64,000 nucleotides of DNA from Symbiodinium natans (taxonomy: Eukaryota > Sar > Dinophyceae > Suessiales > Symbiodiniaceae), in the NCBI GenBank assembly GCA_905221605.1, contig CAJNDS010002773.1, forward strand, positions 1-64,000, written 5' to 3'. How positions within the stretch are numbered: position 1 is the first letter of the stretch; every line of letters starts with the position of its first letter. Both the position numbers and the translations under genes were made by a program. Shown piece by piece: positions 21,151 to 34,500 of the stretch. The notes beneath the pieces are model-generated. The model was not told where the DNA came from. It worked only from the letters and a program-made list of their open reading frames with translations, and did no database searches.

Positions 21151-22503
21151 CATCCTCAGCTTGATGTGATGCAGTTACAAGCCAATGTAAACAAGCTGCT
21201 GCCTACTGAACTACCGGGTAACTACCGGTACGTGGAGCATGGCGGCTGCAAGGCACGAGGCATTCCTGCTCAATTAGCAGGCTTAGCATGCGCCTATCAG
21301 GATCATGGCAGGATGCCAGGAAATCGGCTCTTAGTGTTTAGGGTTTTGGGATGGTGGCTTAAGCTGCTGCTTGAGAGCCGCGAAGTCGTGGGATGAGCTT
21401 CTTCTCCTTCTCATTCTCGGGTTCCAAGATGTCTGGCATCGCTTGGTCCAGGGACCAGCGGAACTTGAGCTGCTCATCAGTTTCGAATACTGTCAGCATC
21501 CAATCCACCGATGCTTGTGCCACATTCGTCAACTTCTCTTGTGCCCCTTGTCGCCATTTCGGAAAAAACTTCTTCTGGCTCTCCTGCGGATTCAAGCAGC
21601 TGGGTTAGGGGTGATGCTGGGATTGCTGAGGGAGTCGATGCTAACAGGCTGGGAGCCCAAAGGATCTACTTCTATGGTGGATGCGGCCCGTCCTGTTGTG
21701 GGTCCTTCTGGGTTTCCTGCGACTGGTCTCTGTACATCTCTGGCGTTTCTTGCTCCGTGCCCTTCTTCTCTGTGTATCTCTTCAGCTCAGCCGACACGTT
21801 GCGAAGGACCTGGGCCATGAAGTGTAGGCCTGTATAGGCGGCCGCTGCTGCAAGCAAGGCAAGCAAGAACGTAGCCCAAATCCATACGACGCTCGACGAA
21901 GGGAAGAAGATCACTAACGCAGCGACGGTGCTGAACAGCACGAAGCGCACGTACAGCAGCACAAACTCCAGAAAGTCGAGGAGCTCACCTTGGGAATTTG
22001 CATAGGGCTTGACCCAGGTGGTGATGCCAAGTTGGATGCCTGGGCCAGGGAGAAGCGGGATCTACGCACAGAACCCAGCGGTTGAGAAACCCTGCCTGAG
22101 ATGATGGGAAACAACAGCAGCTTGGCCTTCGCATCATTTGCAATGGAGGTATAAGCCACCACCAGCATCATGCCAATGTCCGCCCTCTTCACCACCAGAT
22201 CCCAGTACCAAAAGCGAGGCTCCAATCCTTGAATGAAGTAACCATACCTCCGGTGATTGTCGTGGTCCTGCCTGTTCTGTCCCAGAAGAAAGATCCGAGC
22301 AAAGAGAGCCAGTGGCAATCCAAAGCACCAGGTAAAGAGCCCACAAAATGACATCCCGGCTAGGGCCCAATGATGCTCGCCCCAGCACTCCACCTGCAAA
22401 GTTCATTTGGACAGCTGCGCCCAAACCACTTCACACAAACGAATCTACCAGCAGACTCGGGCACCAGCGCCCTTAGCAAGGAGCCCCCAAAATGAAACGA
22501 ATA

Positions 22504-22539
<36 letters not shown>

Positions 22540-25500
22540 CAACTGGAAGGTTGAAGCATGCGTCAAGCTTACTCGGGTCTTCTTGCAAGGCTCAGCTGCA
22601 GCCAAGCCGCGTCAGGGTGCGGCAGAAGCCGTTGAACAGGACCTGGGCTTTCGTCATTCTCTCTGTCCTCCATCATGGGAGCACAGCGGATCATGTGCAG
22701 GAACTTTTCCAACAGCTCCTTAGTTGGCTCAGCCCAGTCCTGCCTTGCCTGTGGCATGCACCATCATGCACCTATGGCACCCAAGAGTCGGGCCACAAGG
22801 CCATCAGAGTCAACCATAGTACCGGGACGCTGTCCCGTAGGAGTTGCCGCGGACGGGGCGCCGGCTTGAAAAGCCCTAGATACCTTTCTGGCCTCAAGCG
22901 TTTGCAAATGGCCTCCTTAATCTTGCAATCGTCCATCTCTCGCAGTTCCGCTATGGATATGGTGGCGTCCTCCACTTCCGTCTCCGCTGGCAGACAATGA
23001 TCTTGAATGACGGCATTTCGCAACGTGTCCTCCTTTGGCAGACGTTGTGCCACCTTCGTGGGGTCTAGGGCATCCAGGACGTCGTTCAAGTCCTGTTCCT
23101 CCAAAGCTTTCCCTTTCAAGCTCTCATTGACCTGAGATGCTCTTGATGACCCAAGCCGCCCCCAAAACTGGCTTCAAGCTTTCGTGAAAAAGCTTGGTGT
23201 GCACATGTAATTATTGCAAGTGAGAAAGAAGAGCTAAGAACATCTGCGCCACCAGAGTCACCAGCCTCGCGATCTCGGACTCTGGGGAATCCTGTCTGCA
23301 GTACTGAAATAGCTCATGAGTTGTGATGAGAATGAGGTTCCGTCTCGCACAATACTCAGCCAAGCGGCTTTCGGATGTTTCCGCTTCAGCACTTCGAGCA
23401 CTTTGTCTGCCAGTGCCTCAGCCTCCTTCCGGTAGTAGAGGCCAGAGATTCTCGCCAAAGGAAGCACAACATAGACCACGATGCTGCACATAAGGAGGGT
23501 GGCAAGGACAGTCAGGACCGGGAGGCAAAGGTCATATACAGCCGGCGCCAGCCTCGCAAGCTCCTTCGTAACGAGCTCCTGGTAGCGGCAGTGCGCCATG
23601 AAGCCCACGTTCATGTCGGGGAAGATGGAGAACAGCGCGAACATGCCATCAATGGCGTCGGTGACCTGCGCGGGCCACTCCAGCCACTTCGACTTCGAGC
23701 AGTTGTTCTCACAGATCTGCTCTTCGGACCATGGGAAGGCTGTCATGGTGGTGAGGTTGACACCCCTAAGTTCTCACCCTTCCTTCCCGAAAAAAACAGA
23801 AATCTACTTAGCGACTCCACCTCTAACATAGTCAAGGCTCAGGAGGACGGAGCAAGCATCCTTCCACCGCTGGAACATGCGGAGTATGGCCGTGTGGAGC
23901 TGCACGTGCTTCGTGGCTCCTTGAGCACTGATCACTGCCATGATAAAGTTCATGGATGTGATTCGTCCGATGTCCAATACAATGGAGATGGTGAGCCAGG
24001 GCCAGGTTCCATTCGATTCGGGGCATTGCCTACAGAACTCCAAGTGCTTACCGCGACTCCACTGCACTGGGCACTCGCCGCACAGCTGCCCAGCGGAGCC
24101 AGCGGCGCAGCGATTCTCGCCCAAACACACACTGGAGCCGGCAGCATCACGGACCAGGCACTGCACCGCCACGGTCTTCCCAGTCTTGTACCAACCTACA
24201 ATGGATTGGGGCTCTGCATGGCTGCCGCTCTCGTTGAAGCCACCTGAACAGTTTAGCCCGTCGAAGGTGCATGATGCGCATCTGTCCAGCTCGCCCGCCT
24301 CATTGAGCAAGGCATAGTGCCCAACCTCGCACGAGCAATTGTCCGGCTCGGTGGACGCCGGCGGGCTGTTTGCATTGGACGGGCAGGTTTCGAAGCACTT
24401 CTCATTGCTAACGCTTCTCTTGTACCGGCCTGGCTGGCAAGGCTCGCAGGGTGGGGAATCGGAGTTTTCTGAGGGCTGGTGTCCAGGCAGACACTTGCAG
24501 TCTTCGATGGAGGAAGATCCACCAGATTCGGTGGTGGAGTTCAATGGACAGGACTTGTTTGTTCCTGAACCGGGACAGTAAGACCCCTTTGGGCAGGGAG
24601 CACAATCCTCTCCATACGTGCCCTTTTCACACTTACAATCCTCTTTCTCTGTGGCTCCTGTTCTCTCAGTTGACGTTCCCATAGGGCACTGTTGACATCC
24701 CTCATTTTTACGCATTGACTTGTACTCTCCGAGAGCACAGGCCGTGCAGCCACCTGCATCGTAGCCAAAGCCCGGATTACAGGCGCAGTCCTCCCGCCGC
24801 ATCAGAAGGACTCCAGGCGGTTCTGCTGCATTCGCTGGGCAAACGACCATGATCGAGGATACCTCTGCAGCCAATATCGCGTTCACCTCAAACCCTTTTA
24901 GGTTCTCGTCCTGCTGCAGGGCCATGCCAAGCTCATCGCGTAAGGAGTTCCAGTCCAGCTCGCTCTTCGAAGCTTCTGCATCTTCGGTCGTTGGGTACCG
25001 CATCGTGACCACTGCCACGAGGGACTGAGCCAGGCGTCGACCCGGAAAGCTGACATTGACCAAATCGAGGTCCACCACACTGGCATCCAGCCGAGCCGAT
25101 TCCAAGATGCTGCTGAGCAAAGATGCACGCAGCTGCTTCCTCACCATCTCCTGGGTATGTCTTGAAGCCATCTGTGAGGCTCAATGCGTTCAATGCTTTG
25201 CTGAGTTTAGAATTAACTCGAAGGCAAGTGTAACACAGAAACGCATATGGCTGCTCAAATCGGAACCAGTCTCATCAGCAGCGTCACCTGATCTTGACAG
25301 GGCAGAAGGGCATGGAAACAGATTGGTGAAAGCGACGCACGCGAAAAAAAAAAAAAAAAAAACATTCCTCGTGCACCAAGTCGCCTTCGGCAAGGCTAAT
25401 TGAGAGGTTGAACAATATGGCTGGAACGGCTGAAGTATTGCTCGGAGCCTCATTGCTGCTTGAGCTTTCCTCAATGCACGAAGAGTTGGACATGGCTCCT

Positions 25501-28500
25501 GGCCTGAAAGTCGTGAGATTTAGCGGGCAGTGTGTACATTCCGAGCTTCCTGCACTGGACTTGTAGGTGCCTGCGGGGCAAAGCTTACAGGTGCCAAGCT
25601 CCTCGAAGTAGCCCCGGTCGCAGAGACAGTCTGTGCTCATGACCGTATTCACTCCGAGCGTCGTCCTGCCCACCATGCACGGAAACCTTGCTGCCGCGGT
25701 GCCTCCAGGGCAATAAAAGCCCCGGCCACAAGCTCTACATCTCGAGGAAGGCGAATAAAAGCCCTGCGGACAGGTCACCTGCAAATGGCCGGCTGCCGCA
25801 CGGAAGGATGATAGGCTGCAGCCCAAGTGTTGCGGGCACCAACACAGCTGATAGACACCCGGCAGTGCCTCCCAAGGGATCTCACCCAGAGTGCTCCGCA
25901 GCGCGGCGTTCTCCAGGTAAATGCGCATAGGCTGCTGCAGCAAGGTCAGGTTCCGGAGGTCAGCCAGCTGGATGCTCTCAGAGCATTTGGAGCTTGTAAC
26001 CACCAAAGAATCATTCTCAGCCAAACCCATACCAGACAGCTCGATGATACAAGAGCTGCCCACAGTGCAGGGGGCGGTCTGCTCGAAGGGGCCACGAGCT
26101 GTGATGAAACCTATGGAAGCCTTGAAGTCTGCTGGCTGATCACAGCTTGTATGAAGTGGCCGGCAAAAGCAAAGCCGAAAGATCCCAGCTGACGACTGCA
26201 GGACCTCCGAGCTGCTGCCAAGAAACCGGAAGCCATCGGCATCCTGAGTGAGAAAGTCAGCACCTACAAGCTCCAGATTCTGAGTAAATGCACATTGATG
26301 CAGCCTAGTTGCGACATACTCTGCAATTCCACCGCCAGGAAAACCGGGCACAGCAGAGCCCGTGCCACAAGCAGTGAGAACCATAAGCCTATCACCTGCC
26401 ACAGCACCAACAGACTCGAGACCACTGGGAGCACAAGACTGCCCGACGGAGCAGGATACCTCCTGGTTTGTCCGCGGACCCTCCACCCGCAACCTGCCAG
26501 CGTCCACAGCGCTGTCATCGAAAGCACAAGACCTTTCAGGCCTTTTGCCTGTGCACCAGCATAAGAGATATCCATCGTTGCTTGCATCGAGGGAGACTCC
26601 ATGGTCCAGCTGTCTATCTGACACGCCAAAGCTCAGAACAAAGACCATGCTTGATGATGCATCCTGCTCAACGATGCCGGTGGCGTTCTCATTTGCTGGA
26701 GAAAGCGAGAGAGGCGAGCCTGACTTGCCGCAGGAAGTCCTCAGCGACACTTGCCCAGTGAGAAATCCCACACCTTGTAAAGGCAACCCGGTGCAGTCTT
26801 GGCCTCGCACACAAGTGAAGCTATGGTTCGCGAAAGGCCCCACGACTTCAAGACGCCCTGCTTGAATCTGGAAGCTTTCCAAACTTGCACAGGCGAGCCC
26901 AGTCAGGTTGGCGCACCAGCAAAGACTGTAGTGGCCTCCCGGAGGAGCAAAATCCATGGCATTCATATCCCCCTGCCAGACATAGCGCTGCCCTTGATCA
27001 GATGCCGGCTGCGACATGCCCTCGTTTGCAACGTGGGGTACCGGCTGGTTGGCACTGGTACATCCGGAACTGGAGGTCAGGGCCATACGGTGACCATCAC
27101 GTAGTTGGTGCCCCGTGATGTGAACCTCACACGTGAGGCCAGCAGTGCATTGCAGCATCTCCCCCGGGAGTGGACGAATGCATAGATCTTCTTGTGTAGC
27201 TGCCTCATCCTCGGTGGTGGATCCTGGGATGCAGTGGATGCAGGCCATGTTTGAGGTTGCTCCGGATGCGTTGCTCCACGTTCCAGCAGCACACGCCTGG
27301 CAATCCGACTCGGCGTTGCCAGCCTCCGGCTTAAACCTGCCCGGAGCACAAGGCTCGCAAACACCTGCTGAAGCGAAGTAGCCCGGTTCACAGATGCAGT
27401 CTGTGACCTTGCTGGTGGCTTGGGCCACGGTGGTCGTCAATGGTGGGCAAGGTTCCTTGCGGCCACCAAAGCAGAAAAAACCCTGTTCGCAGGGCTGGCA
27501 ATCAGAATTGGTGGAATCTGGACTCATGTACCCAGCTGGGCAGACACATTCTCCAGCGGAGACTGCACCCTCTCGTAAGGTAGTTCGGAGGTTGAGGCCT
27601 CCACCTGCTTCCGGGCAACTTGTGCAGCTTGAAGTACCAACCATCTCCTTGTAGGTGCCCACAGGACATCTCTTGCAAAGATCAGCAGAAGGCTCCATTC
27701 CATATGAGCACCGGCAATCAGCCAAACTTCGGACGGGCCCAGGTGGAAAGTTCCATGCCTCCGGGCAACTGATGTTCTCATTGGTGATTGCCGTGCTTTT
27801 CACACTGATGAGGGCCAACTCACCTGGAAGTTTGATGGCCCAGGCCTCGAAAGGGTCTGCCAGGAACTTGGCATGAGCTTCAAGCACGGCCTCCACCTCA
27901 CAACTGGAGAGCGTGTATCTGACGTCAGCCGATGTAGCCACAACACTGAGCGATGCTCGCCCGGTCTCTGATTCCACGTATTCCTCTAGCAGAGGTTGTA
28001 GCTCCGGAAGACGCCCCGGATCCACATGAATGCTTCCGGTGAAAGCGAAAATGGTGGCCTCAGCAGGCCTTGGCATCTCAACCAAGCTGGCTGTGAGATC
28101 TGTGCAGCTGAAGGCTGGCGATGGGTCCATGTCCACCTTACCGCTTGCACAGAAACACTGTAACTCACTGATGGCTCCGGCCAATGAAGTGGTCTCTGCT
28201 GGACATCGGCCATCACACTGGTGTTTGCCCAGCAGCTGCTTGAAGGATCCAGCAGGGCAAGGCAAACAGACTTCGAGCAGCGAATCCCAGCTGAAGCCAC
28301 GGCGACAAGTGCAGTCCTGCTTCGAGCTTGACTCCGCAGGGGAAGTGCTCCCGTGTGGACACTGCTCCAGTGCATCGTCTAGCCCGCCAGGGCAGTAAAA
28401 GCCCGGAGGACATTCCTGGCATGTTCTTGACCTCCCCACTAGCTCGTAGGTACCAGGAGGGCAAGAGAGCTGCAAGTTTGCTGCCACAGCCCGGTATTCC

Positions 28501-31500
28501 GACATTTGGCATTTTGCAGAAGAAGGGCACCAACACAGTTGGACAGTCTCAGGAGCAGCCCCCTGCAATGGCAACAGCCCAAGGTTAAAGGCGATCTTGT
28601 CTGCCAAGTCATCAGCTGCAGCTTGCTCGGAAATCGCATAAAATGGCTGTGCACTGGGAAAAGTTGCCGGCAGCTTGGAAGTGCCACATTCCTGCATGGG
28701 CAACAGCTCGTCACCAACTGCAAGGCCTGAACCTTGCAAGCCAGAAATATTGCAGAGAGAGGAGAACTGGCACTGGAAGGCCTGACTCAAGAGAGGCCCA
28801 GTCACTCGAACCAAGCCTGCGAGAACTTGGAAGTCGCTGGCAGCCTCACAGTTTGTGTTGCCGTGAGGCCTGCACCAACACATGGTGTAGATACCTGGCA
28901 AACTTGCGGAAAGGTGCGTGCTGCCACTGGCATCCTGAAAGACAAAGTCGATTCCATTGGATGTCTCGGCATACTGCCCAGGAAGACCAGCAAGGAATGG
29001 GCCCTGGCCGCACTCTGATAGAAAAGCGAGGCGGTCGCCGGCCAGAAGGCTGACACCTGAATGAAGCAACGAAAACATGGCTTTACTGAATCTTCAGGTA
29101 TCTGTGCATCATGAACCACCACAAAATGCGTCCTATGAGTGTACTTCCGAAGCTGGATCAAGGACTCAAGGATAGTGACACCAACAATCAAAGTGACCAA
29201 AGCATCCGAGGCACCCTCCAGCTGCACCTGACAAGCTTGCCCCTGCAAGCATCTCGCCTCTTGACCAGCAAATGGCCCGAGTACACTCAGCTTGCCGAAA
29301 GGAACTACGAAGTCTTCTGCATTGCAGCTTCCACGTCCACACCAGCAAAGATCATGTCCAGCTTCGTTCGCATTAACGGATACTCGGTAGTCGATTCCCT
29401 GCTGCAGGTTCGATGCCCCGAAGGATAATGTCAGGTTAGACGTGTCGTGAGAACTGGTGATGTTGAAAATGCCGCGGCCATTCTGATTGGCAGGCGAGAG
29501 CTGCAAGATGCTTTCTGTACCGCAGCCGCTCCGGACAGCCACGCGGTGACCTTGAGACAGCCCGACACCTTGCACATGAAGGTCTGTGCAGTCCTTGCCA
29601 CGGACACACCGAAACTTGTGATTCCCCGAAGGCCCGATGACGCGGAGCTGACCAGCTGAAATCTGGAAGTCTGCGAAATCAGCACAGGCCAAGCCATTCG
29701 TGTTTGCACACCAGCACAAGTAGTAGTCCCCACCATCGGGCACGAAGTTGTTCCACATATAGCGGCTGCCATTGTTGCTTGCAGCTTCGGAGATGCCTTC
29801 ATTGCCCACGCCAGAAACTCCTACCTTGTTGCGTTCGCAGTCGGCGTCGGCCAAGAGGAGGCGATGCCTGTCTTGGAGATGGAACCCGTCCAGGTGCACT
29901 TCACAAAGTGCTCCGGAAGTGCAGTTGAAGCTCTGCCCGCCGTGCGGACGCATGCACAGGTCTTCCGTCGAGGATGCGTTGGACTTTGTGGTCGATCCCG
30001 CAACACATGGCTTGCAGGCCGCGCTTGAGATAGCTCCGCTGATGTTGCTCCATGTCCCTATTGGGCACGGCTGGCACTCATCTGTACCAATGGAATCCTT
30101 GAAGCGGCCGGCTGGGCACTCTTCGCACAACACGGAGCCCAAGTTTCCGACGTGCCCAGCGTCGCACACACAGTCCGCCATGCTGCCGGCATCTTGGCCC
30201 ACAGTGGATGTTGACGGTGGGCAGGCCTCCCGATGGTCTCCGCCATGGCAGAAGAAGCCGTTCCCACAGGCTTCGCAACTTGCAGGATCCCCTGGGGTGG
30301 TGCTAACATAGCCGGCTGTGCAGGTGCACGCTGCGGAGGAGATGGCCCCGGTCTGCAGGGTGGTCAGTCCAAAGCTGCAGCTTGTGCAACTGTCAATGTT
30401 CCAGTAGAAACCTGCCGCACACTGGCACTGCAGCAGATCACCTGGGCACACTTTCGCACACGAGCATAAATAAAGCTAGACTCAAGCTGCGCTTCAAAAC
30501 TTGGCTGTTCCAGAATGTTCCAGGGATGGGAGCAAGCCGAGGGTGGGTTGGGAACAGGGGCAGGGCGTGTCGGGAACGGGGGAGGTGTGTGTCGGGACAC
30601 TTCTCTACTTCTCTAATTTTTTCGAATATTGAACACGAGAAACAAAAACAAGAAACCAGAGGGGGGAATTTAAGTTAAGTCTCGAGTTCGGTGTTTTGGG
30701 CTTGTAGTTTAGTGGTTCCGAGTTTAGGGAATTCGGAGTTTAGGGTTCCGTTTCAGGGTATTGGATTCAACGTTTGAGTTCTATATAGGCCCCGTGGTAC
30801 ATATGAACTTAATTTGAACTTATGCTGGACTTGTCTTACATACGCTTTAAGTAGGAAATAAGTTGTGTATAAGTTTGAAGGCTTGCTTTTTTTCGTTTTC
30901 ATGAAGAGCACCTTTTTTCGAAAACACGGGCAAGAGCGAGCCAGGGCTTGACCTATATTGTCACGGACACTGGCGGACACCTGGCGGACAAGGCGCCCAA
31001 GCGTCCCGAGGTGGCCGGGGAGGCTTTAACGCTGCCAGGCATAGAACATCTGTTGCGGGGGCTGCAAGACCGATGTGCGCGAAGCAGGGAAAAACATCCC
31101 AAAATGTAAAATTAAGTAGAGACAAATTCTATATCCGCCGACCCCGCTGTCGGCGTTTGTGGGTTCCTTGCACCAGCCATGCCCCCACCCGCGCTGTCCC
31201 CGCTCCCCCCCGCCGCGCTGCTCCCGTCCCCTGCCCTCCGCCCACGCCCCCCCCGCCCCAGCTTCAAAAAAGCTCTACCCTCCTTCTTCAAAAGAAATCA
31301 AAAAGGGCTCCGACGCGTGCCCAAACCCGCGCTGCCCCCACCGTTCCCCCCACCCTCCCGCATGCCTCCTGGCCTTTCCTGACGCCTGCAAGCCCCACCT
31401 CCTTCTTCCATGCCCACACCCGCGCTGCCCACCCCCTCAAAAGAAATCTTTCATTCCCCCACTCCCCCACCCTCCCGCACGCCTCCCCCGGGCTGCCCAA

Positions 31501-34500
31501 GCCACGCTGGCCCCTCCACCCTACGCCTGCCACCCTCCTTCTCTCCAACGCACTGGACCTCCCGCATGCCGCCCCCGACCCAAGCCACGCTGGCCCCTCC
31601 ACCCTTGCTGCCAACCCGATCTTCTTGAAAAGAAATCTTTTGAGGGCTCCAAGGCATGCCCAAACCGCCGCTGCTCCCCCCACTCCCCCGCTCCCCCACC
31701 GTTCCCCCCCTCCCTGCCCCTCCGCCCACCGACCCCACCCAGTGCTTTGTGCCCCCTTCTTACGCCCCATGCACCCCCGCTCCCCCACCCCCTCACTCCC
31801 CCGCTTGCCCCCGCCCACCCTTTCCGTTCCCACCGTTCTCCCCGCCCTGCCATGCCTCTGCCTAGCCCTTCCTTCTTCCCTGCTCCCCTTGCCCTCCGCC
31901 AGATGCCCACCCCCCCCCCCCCCCCCCCGCTCAAAAGTCCTTTGTCCTTGCAACGATGCCGGGAGCCACAATGCCGACAAAAAAACAACTTTTCGGGAAG
32001 CCTCGATCAGGGCTGTCGCTTCGATTGAATGCTTGAGCTGGAGCCTATCCATGAGCGGCGCAAGAGCAGTCTGCAAAGGCACTAGCAGGATTGCAATCTG
32101 CACGCCTTTACTTCCTCCCAAGCCGCGCGGATTTCACTCGGGAGGGCGGCTCGGGGTCGCGAGGTCCCCAAAGGACCGAGCAAATGCGGACCTTTTAACC
32201 CGGGTCGTCCCGGGAATAGCCTTGCTGGCCTCTGGCCTTCTGCGAAGCAGAATTAGGCCGGACGCCAGTGCCGCCGACCCCCGCGTGCCGCCGGTGAACG
32301 GTTTTTTTTTCGTGGTTTTTTGCGTCGCCACGGAGGCCCCAGAGGGCGCGCATCATGAGCATCAGCGGGTCCAGCCCGGGACCCCCAGGCGCGCATCAGG
32401 AGCATCAGCGGGTCCAGCCCGGGACCCCGGGGGCGCATCAGGAGCATGACGCCCCCCAAAGGGCGGGCATAAGCGATGTGTCTAAGGTCGGGGCTAGGAA
32501 AAAGGGAGTTTAGGGGCCTTATAAAGTGCTTAGAAACGTTAAGGGAGTCTAGGAGCCTCAAACGCTTAGAGATTTGAAGGGAGTTTAGGGGCCTGAAAAT
32601 GCTTAGAAACTTAACGCTTAGAGATTTTAAGGGAGTTTAGGGGCCTCAAAATGCTTAGAAACTGCTCGCCCCGCGCTTCTGCCTGCGCTGCCCGCCCATG
32701 GGCGCAGCCCCTTAAAATCGGGCAGCGCCTTGGCCCTTGCGGCCTGGCGCGAACCTTTTGGCCGGGTCGTCCCGGCAATAGCTTGCTTGCCTTCTGCGAA
32801 GCAGAATTAGGCCGGACGCCAGTGCCGCCGACCCCCGCGTGCCGCCGGTGAACGGTTTTTTGTTCGGGTTTTTTTGCGTCGCCACAGAGGCCCCCAGAGG
32901 GCGCGCATCATGAGCATCAGCGGGTCCAGCCCGGGACCCCCAGGCGCGCATCAGGAGCATCAGCGGCCCAGGGGCCTGAAAATGCTTAGAAACTTTGGGG
33001 GAGTTCAGGAGCCTCCAACGCTGAGAGATTTTAAGGGAGTTTAGGGGCCTCAAGATGCTTGTGACGGATCTGCTCGCCTTGCGCTTCTGCCTGCGCTGCC
33101 CGCCCATGGGCGCAGCCCCTTAAAATCCGGCCTGGCCGTCGTGGTCCAGTGCGGAGCACGGAGCCTAAAGGCTTGCCTTTACGCGGGCGCCGCCACTGCC
33201 ACCGACCCGCCCTGAAAATGGCATGTCTCCTCGAAGTCTCCTTGCATGAGGCTCCGGGGGGAGCTCCGGGAGGGCTCCGAGCGGGGTCCCAAACGCGCAT
33301 GCGTGGAAGTGCCGAAAACATCGTAAATACCATGTGTTTTTGCGTTTTTGGAGGGCCGCCAAACGCCCTGGAGGGCTCATGATGCGTGACCCGGCGCGCA
33401 TCATCGACCCTGCTTTTTGACCTTGGGCGAACATGCGAAAAAAGACCTTATACCTCAAGTTTTGGGGGGGTACCCCCCCCAACAGGGGCGAGCATCACAT
33501 GCTCCCGCCCCGGGCCACGGAAGGGCCCGAACGCCTCAACAAAGCCAGAAAACACCGTAAATACCGTGTTTTTCGCGTGTTTCGACACACACCTCCTTTC
33601 GGGGCACTGCCGCGCCTCCACGGTGAGCATCGTTGACACCCGAGGCTTCGGGGGGGTCAGCCGACGCCCGCGATACGCACCCACGAGTGAGCATCATGAG
33701 CCCTTTATTTCTCCGGGGCCCTCGGGTCCCGGCTCCGGAGCCTCGCTGATGCTCATGATGGCCTCGCTGATGCTCATGACGCTCGCTTGGCGGGGGGGGG
33801 GTCCGAGGGGCCGAAACGTGGTAAATACCGTGTTTTTTGCGTGTGACGCGAAAAACTGTTCAAAAACTCCTCGTTATGTGGCTGCCGTGTCTGCACGCAG
33901 CGCCAACCGCGCCCACGTCGCGTGGGTTGGCGCTGCTCCACTGTTCACGTGGCAGGCCCAGGCACTGATGCTCATGATGCACGCACGCACGCACGCACGC
34001 ACGCAAAGGATTATATATATGGTTTCGGCTGTCGCTTCCTGTTCTTTCTTCTCTTCTGCCTACTTTTTCTTATTCTTTTTCTTGTTCTTACTTACTTGTC
34101 TTCTTCTTTTTTTTCTTCTTCTTTCTCTTCTTCTTCTTCTTCTTCTTCTTCTTCTCATTTTTCGGACTTTTCCCTTTCTTATTGTTATTATTCTTTCTTT
34201 TCTTTAATTATTATTATTTTTTCTTCTTCTTTCTTTTATTACTCTTCTGCTTCTTCTTCTTCTTCTTTATTTTATTCTTCTTCGTGTTCTTCCTTTACCC
34301 TTTCTTCTTGCTATTATTATTTCTCTTTTCTTCTTCTTCTTTTTGTTATTCTTTATTTTCTTCTACTTCTGTTTCTTCTTCTTTCTCTTCTTCTTCTTCT
34401 TTTTCTTCTTATTTCTTTTCTTCTTATTGTTCTTCTTATTTTTCTTCTTCTTTCTCTTTTTCTTACTTTTGTTCCTTTCTCCCTTTCTTCTTGCTTACGT

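Noticed and set aside
31073-32449. 458-codon Pro-rich plus-strand ORF
   Set aside because: Lies inside the gene A intron on the opposite strand, follows the C-rich minisatellite, and overlaps other equally long Pro- or Gly-rich frames.
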